Below are positions 53,246-64,000 of a stretch of 64,000 nucleotides of DNA, one piece after another; position 1 is the stretch's first letter, and each line of letters begins with the position of its first letter. The position numbers and the translations under genes were made by a program. Below the pieces are notes generated by a model that was not told the origin of the DNA, did no database searches, and was given only the letters and a program-made list of their open reading frames with translations. The stretch comes from Phocoena phocoena (lineage: Eukaryota; Chordata; Mammalia; Artiodactyla; Phocoenidae), in assembly GCF_963924675.1 (NCBI RefSeq), contig NC_089228.1, forward strand, positions 95,392,394-95,456,393, read 5' to 3'.

Positions 53246-53734
53246 TCAAGACCTCGGTCAAAGGAGGAAAGCTACAGTATGTGACTTTCATACAGTTCCT
53301 GCAATCAGCATGTCCTTTCTACCTCACAGTATGCTGGGCATGTGCGGGGCACATGGAGAGCCTGTGATGGGATCTCTGCTCCCCAGGAACTCCCCCCCGC
53401 AATGTGGGCAACATCACAAAGGAGGGGAGGACAGACTGCGGAGTGCAAAACAGAATGCAAAGGGCGGAGGAGGCGCGGCCGGCACGTGCAGGATAAGTGA
53501 GGCCAACAGGCAGCAGGCCGGTGGGCATCTGCATGTGTGGACGCTCAGAGGTGAAGGATAGGCGGGGGAATCACGGGAGACAAAAGAGATCAGCTACAGT
53601 GGGGCTGGAGGGTACAGGCAAGTAAAGTTGGGCAAAGTGGGGTCCGTGTGGGGTGGGAGAGGGGGCAAGCTCATGGAAACAGGCAATATTCTGGGTCTGC
53701 TTTTCCTTTGATTTTCTCACATCTGGAATAAAAC

Positions 53735-53958
53735 CATGATTCTCAATCAGGAGTGATTTCTGCCCCCACCAGGGACATTTGGCAAAGTCTAGAGACATTT
53801 TTGGTCGTCAAACTCGAGTTTGCTGGGGAGGGTGCTACCGGCACCCAGTGGGTAGAGGCCAGGGATGCTACCAAACACCCTACAATGCACAAGGCAGCCG
53901 CCATGACAAAGAATTATCTGGCCCAAGATGTCACTTGTGCCAAGGTTGAGAAACCCTG
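53735..53958 (+). repeat. MER5A-like hAT-Charlie element
   Basis: gggacatttggcaaagtcta, gagacatttttggtcgtcaa, ggtagaggccagggatgcta and aaggttgagaaaccctg give a nearly full-length MER5A. Flanks gaataaaa and gtataaag resemble a degraded 8-bp duplication. Confidence 0.8.
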
Positions 53959-54259
53959 GTATAAAGCGTTCCATTCTCCGGGCAGGAAACGGTGAGCAGA
54001 GGCTGGGCAACAGCTCCTTCCCTCACGGACCATGTGGGCCTTCGGCTGCCCCTCCAGGGTTCTCTCCTCAACACCAGGACTATTCCCATCACTCAGGTTT
54101 AGCGAGCTGTCTGAAGCCTGGTGAGTTGTGAGGCAGGAGGAAGAGACCGGGAAGCAGCAAGTTCGGGGGGTTCCTTTGGATCTTATATAGTAAGTACTTA
54201 TCTTCCTTCTTTTGCCACTGCTTTCAGAACGTGGGTTTTGGAATGAGACACAGGCAGCT

Positions 54260-54425
54260 TCAACTCTCAGCACTGCCACTTAGTAGACGTGAGTCTCTGG
54301 GCAAGTCCCTTACCTCTCCATTTTCTCCCCTCACCTGTAAAATGGGGCAGTAGTTTATGCCCCTGAGTGTTGTAAGATGTGGATGAGAATAAAACCTTAG
54401 CATATCGTCAGGCCCACAGTCGGTA
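54260..54425 (+). repeat. MIR SINE
   Basis: ctcagcactgccacttagta, gggcaagtcccttacctctc and cacctgtaaaatggggcagt form a clear MIR. Confidence 0.8.
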
Positions 54426-54844
54426 AAAGGCTGCTATCATATAAGTTCACGCATTAAAAAGCTGATCACTGAAATTTAAGTTCAGTGGTTGAGGTATGCT
54501 TAAAAATGAATTTGTTCCATATACAATGGTTAGTATTTTTATATATTTTGTAGACTGGAATTGAATTTTAAGGTGCCTCCCCTCCTTTTTTTCTTTTTTA
54601 ATTGATGGGGTGTTGCAGCCCAAGGGAAGCAATCAAAGGGAAAAAGAGACATCTAAAAGAGGCAAGAGATGGTAGCACGATGTAATTTTTAGAGCTCTGA
54701 GGCTGTTCAGAGGACAGTTACCCTTTCATCTTACTAATGAAGAAACAGTAACCTCGGGCCTCAGATTAGAACCCACAGAGGTGGGCAGCTCTTCCCGCCA
54801 GCCACGCCCCTCCCACCCTCAGCGAAGAGTTTGGAGGCACCCAC

Positions 54845-55083
54845 TGGTATACAGCGAGCTGTCGTCGTCCTCGTCCTCTTCCCCTTCTCTTGTGTACAGG
54901 CAAGAAGAGTCTTCGTAGTCTGATTCATGAGGCACATTTTCTTTATTGTCATCACATTCAATCACAACAGTTGGCACTTGTCTTATTTCTGGAAGGCCCA
55001 GAGGTCCTGCTTTTGTGACACTGTCACCCGAGTGCAAACCAGAGCTGTGGTAAGAAGTAGAACAGGGTACCCGCTGCTCAGAG
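54845..55083 (-). CDS. PHACTR1: PHACTR1 coding exon: acidic linker before the RPEL repeats (partial gene)
   Basis: This 239-bp exon is the most upstream PHACTR1 exon in the window. The acceptor is tttaaacag|CTCTGAG and the donor ACCA|gtgggt. The first base completes a split Ser codon and the last base opens another Ser codon, which the next exon finishes. The 79 complete codons run from [15 protein letters not shown] through [19 protein letters not shown] to an acidic stretch (EGEEDEDDD) ending SSLYT. I recognise this as the PHACTR1 linker between the N-terminal region and the C-terminal RPEL array. It has no known catalytic function and is predicted to be disordered and acidic. The acidic run looks shorter than I recall for human PHACTR1, but that comparison is from memory. 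The upstream coding exons (N-terminal RPEL and basic region) were not found before 64000. Identification is strong because the phase and sequence join seamlessly to the following exons. Confidence 0.95.
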
Positions 55084-56365
55084 CTGTTTAAAGAGAAAAG
55101 AGCACATTTATTCTGGCTAACGTGTCATAGTAAACGCATCAGAACCTTTTAAAAACTTAGCCATTATGTCCTAAGAGACAAAAAGGTCTACTGGGCAATT
55201 CAAGTCTCACTTCTCACCTAACAGCTAACTGTTTCGGGGCAGCTGAGTTACTGGATGGTGGTAGCAGCACAGAATAGGAAATGAGAATTCTACTGCCCTG
55301 CGGATGGACGGTGGTGACGGTACCACAGTAATGCGAATGTACGTGAATGCCACTGAGCTGTATACTTTAGAATGGGGAAGATGGTGAATTTCATGTCCTG
55401 TGTATTTACTGCAATTTAAAAAATAAAAAATTTTAAAAATAAATTTAACTCTTTTTATTTCTGGTTAAGAGCAACAACCCCAATGGTCAAAGGAAGGTTC
55501 ATTTGCAACCCACATGTCTTAAAGGAGTAAAAGGGTTAATTTGATGGTGAAGTGAGAGACCCAGGAAAGAAAGAGATAATACATGAAGCTCCAGCTTTCA
55601 AAGCTATACAGCATGACTGGTAGGGGCTGACTGAAATGTCACGGATGGAGATGCAGAGAAACAGAAGAGGTGGGACCATCAGGCTGGAGACCCACGCACG
55701 ACATCGGGGTGGACATGGGCAAGGGCGACTCAGACCCAGTTCTCTCCCAAGGACCATGTCAGACCCTCAGCAGACACAGGCAGCGCCAGTCTGGTTTTTC
55801 AGCAGGTCAATGTTCCCAGCAGCAATGATGATCATATTTTTCGTTTTACCTCTTTTAGTTGAGCCAACTCAGATAAAAAATATTTTTTAATTAAAAATGA
55901 TTTGCTCCTTAATAAAAGTCACATGAGGTTCATTGTAAGAAAATCAGGAAATGTGTATTATCAAAAATAAAGAAAATTAGTTATTTTCTTATTAGAGTCT
56001 ATCCAAGGTTCCTACAGCAATTTAGAATCCCTTTTATGACCGGCTCTGAATGAAGTCCAGCAAGAATAATGGAGCCTGAAAGACACAGTTCAATTTTATA
56101 ATTTTTTTTCAGATGAACTTCAAGTGGAATTTATGTCTTTCATTTAAGGAATTTCTAAACATAGGAAACTGAATGCATTTTACCATCCAACAGTGTTTGA
56201 CGTGTTAAGAAATGTGTGAGGCTATCCTGTCTAGCAATAATTTTACGTTAGAACATCTTATCCAAAAGAAAACTCTTAAGGACACACGAATGCATGCTAG
56301 GTCTCCTTTAAAACTTTCCTTACATTTTATTCTTTTTTAAATGTGTCTAATTCCTAAATCTCAGC

Positions 56366-56688
56366 TTTTTATTTCTTTTTAAAAAATTATTTATTTATTT
56401 CTGGCTGCGTTTGGGGCTTTGTTGCTGTGTACAGGCTTTCTCTAGTGGCGGTGAGCAGGGGCTACTCTTCGTTGCAGTGCGCGGGCTTCTCACTGCAGTG
56501 GCTTCTCTTGTTGCGGAGCACGGGCTCTAGGCGCCTGGGCTCAGTAGTTGTGGCACACGGGCTCAGTAGTTGTGGCGCACGGGCTTAGTTGCTCCGTGGC
56601 ATGCAGGATCTTCCCAGATGAGGGCTCAAACCCGAGTCCCCAGTACTGGCAGGCAGATTCTTAACCCCTGCGCCACCAGGGAAGTCCC
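56366..56688 (-). mobile_element. Long CHR-type SINE
   Basis: Reverse complement starts gggacttccctggtggcgca and ends in an A/T-rich tail (56366-56400). The body has internal near-repeats of gctcagtagttgtggc that lengthen it to about 290 bp. More diverged than the 205-bp class. Confidence 0.85.
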
Positions 56689-57516
56689 TCATTACACTTG
56701 ATTGCTATGTCTAATTTAAATTCAATTCACTTTCTTCCTTCCATTGTTTCCAAAGGGCTGTTTTTCTCTTTGTATTTTTCTCATAAGTCTTCAGTGACAC
56801 AAATGGCAAATCTAGTTGACACATCATGAGCTACGATGTTCAAGGAAATGAACTAAATCAACTTAAAAAAAAAACTTCAACCACTGAATAAGATTAAATC
56901 AATCACATGTTTATAAAAATGCAGCATCTTAATTAGACATTAGCAGGTTAGGGGGCCCATTTCCCACCTAGTTTAATAGGAATGGCAGTGAGAACAAGAA
57001 GGTGGAGTACAGAATGGATGGTCTCGCGTGACAAATCCAAGAGCTGGCTGAAAGGTGACGGACTACACCGCCTCCCGAGGCGGCCCTTCCATCAGACGAC
57101 GACACCGGGCTCCAACCGCGCTTGGGTTTCTACACTGGGTATTAAGGGAAGTTGGTGTGGAAGAAGCAAAACTGTAATTCCGTGGCTCCTGTTTTGCCCC
57201 ACCCCTGCCTTCGCCCCTCCCCCCCACTTCTAGTTTAATTATTGGCTCCAGTGAAGGCAGGGCGCTGGGGATACAACAAGAGCAAGAATGAAAAGAAGCC
57301 AATAGCTATTCATGTCTGGTGGGAAAAGTCTTTTGAGGAAATAAAAGTTGGAAACTAGAAAGCACAAGAATTCCTTAAGGTGGACAGCTCCAAACTGCCT
57401 GAGAGGACAGAGAAAGGAGAAATACTGTGCAAAGAAAGATAAGAAACTCAGCTTCCCAAGTAGTCTATGATAAAGAGGAGACTGCGATTTCTCCTCTCTC
57501 AAAGATCTACCGGGAG

Positions 57517-57880
57517 GGGCTTCCCTGGTGGCACAGTGGTTAAGAATCTGCCTGCCAATGCAGGAGCCACGGTTCAAGCCTTGGTCCGGGAGGACCCCAC
57601 GTGCCACGGAGCAATGAAGCCCGTGTGCCACAACTACTGAGCCTGCACTCTAGAGCCCACGAGCCACAACTACTGAAGCCCACGTGCCACAACTACTGAA
57701 GCCCGCGTGCCTAGAGCCCGTGCTCTGCAACGAGAAGCCACCGCAATGAGAAGCCCGCGCACCGCAATGAAGAGTAGCCCCGCTCGCCGCGACCAGAGAA
57801 AGCCCACGTGCAGCAATGAAAACCCAACACAGCCAAAAATAAAAAAAATAAAAATAAACAAATGTATTAAAAGAAAAAAG
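57517..57880 (+). mobile_element. Long CHR-type SINE with internal repeats
   Basis: 5' ggggcttccctggtggcaca, then three variants of gccacaactactgaagccc, then cgcaatgaagagtagccccg and an A/T-rich tail. Flanked by near-duplications gatctaccgggag and gatctacgggaag. Confidence 0.85.
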
Positions 57881-58344
57881 AAATGATCTACGGGAAGTGT
57901 GAAACCTTGAGAAGAAGGGGCTTATAAGGCAGATCCCCCAGCCCCTGGGGCAGGTCCTACATATAAGACTTCCCGCCTTAGAAAATAGGGACCAGTCATA
58001 GAGACCAGCGACTGCCTGGTTGGGGCGTCACAGCAACAGCTGAAGACCTCACCTGGCCGATCCGGCCAGTCTAGCATGTGACAGAATGTCCAGTTTCCAT
58101 AAGGACGAAGAAGGTGTTTTCCAGCAAGCTGGGTGAATCCACCAAAAGCGTCTTAGTAAATATTCTATTGATAAATATATGCCAACTCTGTGTTAGGAAA
58201 AATGCTGAGAAGGAGGAAGACAAATACCAGATGATTCCACACATCTGGTAGCTCTGGAGGACCACAGGATAGCAAGCAAAGACACAAGGGGAGAGAAGAG
58301 TTGGCTGGGAAGGAGGCTGGAAAGGTTCTGATGGGGCCTCGGTA

Positions 58345-58450
58345 TGAGCAGTCAAGACACAGATCCAAGTCCAAGTTCCGTCACTGACTCTCTCACGACA
58401 TCGGGCAGATTATTAACTTTTCCGAGCCTCAGTTTCCTTGGGTGAAATTG
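58345..58450 (+). repeat. MIR SINE fragment
   Basis: ccaagttccgtcactgactc, gggcagattattaacttttc and gagcctcagtttccttgggt follow the MIR core. Confidence 0.65.
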
Positions 58451-58959
58451 GGTAAGTGGTATCTTTTTAGTAGGTCTGGTGCACGTGTGTCCCACTGGCA
58501 TGGCCTCAAGGGAGCCCCTCACTTGTTATTGATAGAAAGGGCCCTTCAAGGGGTTTCCAAACATTCTCCGCTTCAGTCTGTCCTCCAGACTGTCGTCCAA
58601 GCAACTTTCGGAAGCTCAGATGTAGCCATCTCATCTGTTACAACCCTGAATGCCTGCCTCGGCTACAAAACCAGTGCTTCAAGAGAGACACACATGGAAA
58701 ATTCAAAAAAATCCACATTACAAGCTATGTTATTCACAGCAAAGAACTAAATCAACTGAAATGTAGCCGCGTCTCACATCTGGCCTCCACCGCTGGTGGT
58801 AATGGACAGGAAGGGGGACACCAGTCCAACAGTCTTAGCAACGCTGGTTTTCTAGAATGGAGTTGTCACTTAGAAGACCTGCTCTAAATAAAAGGTGTCA
58901 CTGCTAGAGGGAGAACCGTTAGCCTGGAAGCAGTAATTCAGACACAGCCTGACATGCAA

Positions 58960-59330
58960 CGCCTTGCATAATCTGACCTGTATTATTTACCCAGCCTTGC
59001 AACCCCTCCACACCTCTGTCCCCATACAACTCACCCTTCGTTCACATGCAACAATGCACTGCACACTCTTGGCCTGGGATGTGAAGGGATCTCACCTTCA
59101 CCTGGTTAATTTCTATTTATCTTTCAATACTTGTCTTGGGCAACACTTTGCCTAGTTTCTCAGGAGATTCCACAATTGTGAAAATTGGGATCATCCGTTT
59201 GCTTACTAGCTTCCTCTCCCCAACCAAGCAGTAGATGCCTCCAGGGGCAGGGACCATATCTTCTTCATGTCTGTAGCAGGTGCCTGACACCATGGCTGAC
59301 ACTAAGTGGACACTCAGTTATTGTTTTTTG
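58960..59330 (+). repeat. L2 3' end fragment
   Basis: ctccccaaccaagcagtaga, ccaggggcagggaccatatc and tgacactaagtggacactca match the L2 3' UTR pattern. Confidence 0.6.
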
Positions 59331-59554
59331 TTTTTGCTGAAAGAAAGATGGGCTGGAATCACTGACATCTAGGTGCATTTTAAGTGGTTGACGAGTCATA
59401 CTCAAAGGGTATTAATGAAGAGATCATTCTTTAATTTTCAGGGAGTATTTTCAGTGTATTGCAGAGCTATAGGTACCCCTGACTCGACTGGCACGTTTAT
59501 TAATGGCTTAATAACAGAATCAAATATGTGGAAGAACTAAGGTAGAAAAGGAAA

Positions 59555-59760
59555 AGAGTAAACATTTACTGAATGTGTTGCCCACTGTTCTGGAGACTTC
59601 CACATCTCATTACATTGTTATAACAACCCTGCAGGAGAGGTGTCACTACCTCATTTTATTAAGCAGGAAATGGAGGCTGTGAGAGGGTAATTAATAGGCC
59701 CATGAGGGCGCAGGTAGTAAAGGAAGGAGCTGGGATTTGAACCCACTCTATTTCAATACG
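59555..59760 (-). repeat. MIR SINE
   Basis: tcattacattgttataacaa, attaagcaggaaatggaggc and gctgggatttgaacccactc are strong MIR landmarks on the minus strand. Confidence 0.75.
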
Positions 59761-60424
59761 CTGTATCCAAACATTGAACTGTGATACTTGTAAGATTGTG
59801 TACTTTGGTTAAACACAAACCCCACTAACTGTACACATGCAAAGCGAGGAACACATCACACTCTGTCCACAACATGTGTACAAAACGGGTATCGGGACTT
59901 TATAAATATTTTAAATCTTACTAACCAGGGTAAGTTAGAGTGTCCTTTCCTGCCACAGTCAGGCCATACCTGGGGCACTGAGTTTAAAAAAGTCAGGATG
60001 GGAAAAGAACTCAGCTGTTTACCTATTGTCATGGTGACTTTTGTACCAAAATGGTTGAGAAGTCGCAGCAGAGCCTCAAATATTCACTACCCAGTTATTT
60101 TACAGAAAAAGTTTTCTGACTCCTCGTCCAAACCAACGGCTTCTAACCTGCATCATCCCACACTCCTTAGCCATATTTGATGTCCACTTACGCTATTATT
60201 TACTTCGTATTTTTAAGTCAACACTTAAAAAAACTCAAATACTAATTTAGCCTCATCTTAAGCAACAATATCTTTGTAATCACTGGTTTTATGTTAAGTG
60301 TGTGTTTACAACTTACGTTAAAATAAGTACGTGTCCATTAAAACTTTAAAAAAGCTCGTCTTAAACTCACTTTGGGTACCACCAATGACGTATATATCAC
60401 ATTCTGGTTCAATGTTGGCCTAGG

Positions 60425-60653
60425 CCGGAGTCTCTCAGCCTCGGCATGGCTGACGTTTTGGACTGGACCCTTCTTTGTAGGCGGGGGGGGGGGGGGGGGG
60501 GCTTGTCTTGTGCATCGCAGGATGGTTAGCAGCAAACCTGGTCTCTACTCATTAGATGCTAGTGGCATCTCCTCCAGTGGCGACAACCCAAAATATCACC
60601 AGATATTGCCCAATGTCCTCTGAGGGGCAAAACTGCCCATTTGGGAACCACTG
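60425..60653 (-). repeat. MER5-type hAT element containing a 19-base G run
   Basis: Reverse complement includes cagtggttcccaaatgggca, gcaatatctggtgatatttt and ccatcctgcgatgcacaaga. The internal G tract (plus strand 60483-60501) is far longer than the short run expected at that point. Confidence 0.7.
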
Positions 60654-61294
60654 GCCTGGAGTACGCACGACAGCTTTGCCACCTGCTGCGTCTTCAGAGT
60701 CGTACCACCTGAGTCTCTTCTCATGCAACTTGGGCATTAACTCTCAGGAATTTGCCGTATTTGCTGAAGGATGAACTGCCCAGATCTCGTCTCCTAAGTT
60801 CCTGACCTGCTGTGGCTCAGGTTGGTGCTCTGGGGGCGGTACCAACGATCTGACACCATGACAGTTCCGCTGAGCATGTTATCTGTGCCGCTGCTCTAGT
60901 CCCTGAGCAGCTACCCCGTTAATGCAAGAGCTCCAAACCAATTCGAGGGAAGCAGCTTTTCTCATTATGTGGCCCAGATTAGTGATGTACAAAATGACAC
61001 TCCGGTGGCCCGAAAGAGTCACCACATCTTCCAGAGTACCTGTCCAAGTCCCCGAGGAAAAGATGACTCACATCATCAGATCTATTCTAGACCATTCACG
61101 TCAAAACTCTTCAGAGATTAAGCACTGAGTTTGCTTGGAATTCAAACGGATCTCATCGCATGGGGGTTGTGGTCACTGTACCTCTTCCAGGTGGGTGAGC
61201 AGGAATGAAAACCGCAGGTAAATGTGGAGACCCCCATCCTGACCTCCTAGGCGGCGCCTCCCTAGCTCTTCCTGGATCGCTGCACATAATGGTG

Positions 61295-61490
61295 AGAAGA
61301 GCTAACACTTTAAATGCTCACATAGCGCCAGGGATGGATTCACTTAAGCCTAACGACCACCACCCTCTTAGACAGGTACCGCTGTTACCCTCCACTTCAG
61401 AGAGGAAAAATGAGGCATGCAGCCACAGTCACATCGAGAGGGGTGCAGGCGTTACTGAACTCGGGCAGTCGGGGCTGTAGAGCCTGAGCT
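61295..61490 (-). repeat. MIR SINE
   Basis: agagctaacactttaaatgc, ttaccctccacttcagagag and gcagtcggggctgtagagcc are MIR landmarks on the minus strand. Confidence 0.65.
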
Positions 61491-61689
61491 CGTACTGGTG
61501 TCATCTGGACAGAAGCAGAGCCCTGAAATGGCTTCAAAACTTACTCTTTTTCCAGAACCTTCTCTCTTCCTCACCACCACCCAGTCCTCTCTCTACTGCT
61601 GTCAAACAGTTCCGGTCATATAATTCCAATTAAAAGACCTCTGAAGGGTCTCATTGTCAATTGGATAAACCTCACCCTCTTTGGAATGG

Positions 61690-62100
61690 ACTAGGGAACA
61701 CCTCACCATCTGGCCCCATAATTCCTCCCCATCTGATCTGTTGCCATTCTTTACCGCGCACCCGGCGTTCCAGCCACCAGGCCACCTGTCGCTTCCCGAG
61801 CACGTTGTGAGCTCTCCTGCCATCCCCCCACCTCAGAAATAGCCCCTCAGAGTTTGATTGGAGCAGTCCGCCCAACCTCAACGAGAGCTCCAATGCCATT
61901 TCTTTTGAGCAGCCTTTTCTGATTTTTCAGTGGAAAACAGTCCCTTCTCTGTGCTTCCACAGCTTCCATTCCCACCTGTTACAGCATCTGTCGCATTATG
62001 TTACAATCACACAGCTAAGCACTTACCCCCTGCCCCCATGGGCTGTAAGCCTTTCAAAGACAGAGCCTGAGTATTAATTCTCTTCATATCTCAGCCCTGT
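61690..62100 (+). repeat. L2 3' region
   Basis: Includes gagcagccttttctgatttt, gtcgcattatgttacaatca and atgggctgtaagcctttcaa, the usual L2 3' UTR order. Confidence 0.6.
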
Positions 62101-62603
62101 TTTTGTGCACGTTTTGGGAACTGATGGAAAAGGCAATCAAATATTTGAAGTCTCTAGGAATCAGAGTAGGCCATAATATATTTACCATCTTTTAATTCAC
62201 TAAAATAATTATCCCTGACCCTTAGATAGTCTTGCTGTGTAGGGAAAATATCCTATGAAAGGAGAATTAAAGCTGTGGAAATAGTGATCTAGAGTTCTTC
62301 CCAAGAAGATAATCCCAAGAGATAAGGCACAGAGGTCTGTGCAAGGAAGAATGCCAGGGTACCCGCGTGCCTTCCATCCCCGGACAGTGTGAGTACAGAC
62401 GTAACAGAGACAGCTTAACGTCAGCACATTTCCTAACTCTATGCTCTCAGGCCACTTCAGTTAAGACTGTCCAGAGTTAGGCTGCTTTGTAAGGTGAGGT
62501 AGTTGGGCTAGATAAGATCTAGAAGGTTTCTTCTTGTATGACATTCTATGATAAATTTAAATTAACACAACGGTCCTAAATTATTGTCCGGCGAGGGGGT
62601 GGC

Positions 62604-62619
62604 GGGGGGGGGGGGGGGG
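62604..62619 (+). repeat. Poly-G tract
   Basis: Sixteen consecutive G after gcgagggggtggc; together they can form a G-quadruplex. Confidence 0.85.
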
Positions 62620-62844
62620 AAGATGAGATTCTGTTCCCCATCTGGGTCGCTCCAAATGATGTAATTTTCCTGAGAAATGAACTAGGGATGAACACGCAAA
62701 AACCTGAGAGTGCTCCATAACATTTGCAAGATGTTGGTCAGTTGCACCATGTTGGAATATTTCCATTCTAGTAATTAAATACACCAGGGGGCTCCACAAA
62801 TCAGGACAAAGGAGCAGGCCATCTTTCAAAACAGCAACAATAGT

Positions 62845-63085
62845 TAACACATAGGGTCCTTTATGGGTCCTATCAAAGTACTTCGTAAATGTTCGTTATC
62901 TCATTTAATCCTCCCCCAAACTTGCAAAGTTAGGAAGGGTATTGTTATTGTCCTGATTTTATGGATGAGGATGTTACATTTCTGAGGAAATAAGTGATCA
63001 CTCAGTTGTGATCACAACAGGGATATGGACGTGGGTTTTCTCCCTCCAGGGCCTGTGTCCTTTCCATTAACCACACTGTCTTCTC
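62845..63085 (-). repeat. MIR SINE
   Basis: tatctcatttaatcctcccc, gttattgtcctgattttatg and gtgtcctttccattaaccac give a full minus-strand MIR. Confidence 0.75.
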
Positions 63086-63982
63086 CCAAAGAACCCTCGG
63101 GGCCGTTATTTTCTTGTATATGGACATGCTGACTATGAAATGCAACTGGCACCACAAATTAAAAAAAAAAATGGGAATAATTATCATATAACAAAAAGCA
63201 AGGACAACAGATGTTCACAGCACTCAACTCCTTTTTTGCTATGAATTTTGCTGGGAAGAGCCCCAAGGTTGGAGACTCTGATGGGACACAGAGACAGGTT
63301 TGAACTCCTGACTTGGGTGGTACATCCATGTTTGTGTGAGTAGCCCGTGGCTGGGGGCGAGTAGACTGCAGAGAGAACAGGATACAAGAGAGAGTGGGGC
63401 GGAATAATCACCAAGCTGGATAATCTGCATAATGGTGTGTCATCAACAAGAAGAAGAAGGGATGCAGTGGGTTTATTGTGGCCACATCAGTGACGTAGTT
63501 CCTCGAGGACAGAAAGGTATCACCATCACAGGTGATGCCCACTCCCCTGCTTTATATTTTCTTCAGTGTATAGATGTATATACACAGCATATAACATATT
63601 CATTGGTGTATCATCTGTCTCCTCCACTGAAAGGTAAGTTTGTGAGGATGTCAACTTTGTTCTGTCCTGCTTTCTCCCCGGAGGATGGAAGTGCCTGAAT
63701 GTCTTCCTTCATGAAAAAAATGAATAAACCAGGAAGAACAGACAGAAGTTTACCTAAAACAGGACGCCTGCCATTTACAAGAGACACACGAAAACAGGAT
63801 TCAGAAAGTTTGAGAGTAAAATACCAGTCCTAAATCAGTAAAAAGCATTCATTTCAAACTCTCTTTGCCTTCACTATGTCCCCATGACATGTCAGGGAAG
63901 TCAAAAGCTGTATCCTCTCTCCTTGGTCCTGTCTCCATCAAGAATAACGTTTAATGAGTCTCCTTTTTTGGAAAACTCAACT

Positions 63983-64000
63983 CTTTTTTTTTTTTTTTTT
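63983..64000 (-). repeat. Poly-T at window edge, possible tail of a minus-strand retroelement
   Basis: Eighteen T run off the end of the window after actc. By analogy with other copies here this is probably the tail of a SINE or L1 whose body lies beyond 64000. Confidence 0.5.

Larger units (their letters stand above)
55084..64000 (-). other. PHACTR1: Part of the next upstream PHACTR1 intron; no exon found
   Basis: Everything from the last acceptor to the window edge (at least 8,917 bp) appears intronic. Recognised contents: an L1M-like 3' end (about 55260-55430), two long CHR-type SINEs (56.4 and 57.5 kb), MIRs (58.35, 59.6, 61.3, 62.85 kb), L2 pieces (58.96-59.33 and 61.7-62.1 kb), a MER5 copy (60.4 kb) and G-runs. 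I searched for the large exon that should precede the acidic linker (proline-rich, ending RLESS-like) and did not see it. Confidence 0.8.

Overview
The window is nuclear DNA from a mammal, most likely a toothed whale or other cetacean. The main evidence is a set of nearly identical tRNA-derived CHR SINEs. Each begins GGCTTCCCTGGTGGCGCAG, has a Pol III B box close to GGTTCGTGCCC, and ends in a poly(A) tail. They occur at about 10.1, 22.2, 26.5, 32.2, 39.7 and 46.6 kb, with older or longer relatives at 44.55, 56.4 and 57.5 kb. Ruminant Bov-B LINEs were not seen. The other repeats (L1 3' ends, MIR, L2, MLT1 LTRs, MER5/MER20-type hAT fossils) are ordinary for a cetartiodactyl.

There is one recognisable gene, the 3' half of PHACTR1 (phosphatase and actin regulator 1), on the minus strand. 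Seven coding segments could be placed to the base, each with consensus splice sites and consistent phases. In gene order they are 55083-54845, 53118-52962, 31263-31208, 26375-26314, 21837-21697, 18690-18614 and 17774-17759 (stop). Together they encode about the last 249 residues: an acidic linker, the three C-terminal actin-binding RPEL repeats, and the PP1-binding tail with LIRF, the conserved Trp and the terminal FHRP. The N-terminal exons lie beyond 64000. The 3' UTR probably runs from 17758 to about 14.7 kb, where there is one ATTAAA signal; its end is inferred.

Layout. 1-5.4 kb: intergenic, with old SINE and DNA-transposon fossils. 5.44-12.49 kb: a full-length but dead minus-strand L1, about 7.0 kb, flanked by a 12-bp target duplication and carrying a nested L1 fragment and a nested CHR SINE. 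12.5-14.7 kb: intergenic. 14.7-17.8 kb: last exon and 3' UTR. 17.8-55.1 kb: PHACTR1 exons and introns, including a 21.7-kb intron crowded with nested L1s, SINEs and an MLT1 solo LTR. 55.1-64 kb: part of the next upstream intron, with no exon recognised.

No new gene system is evident. The most unusual structures are: a nearly spacer-less inverted pair of L1 3' ends in an intron (37.09-37.46 kb); oppositely oriented CHR SINEs flanking a frame-shifting 56-bp RPEL exon; a CHR SINE 92 bp upstream of another RPEL exon with a weak acceptor; an L1 with an apparent 400-bp microhomology deletion; a small possible retrocopy at 44.86-45.08 kb; and strong G-quadruplex and poly-G tracts. All alignments were done by eye, so repeat family names and ragged boundaries are approximate.
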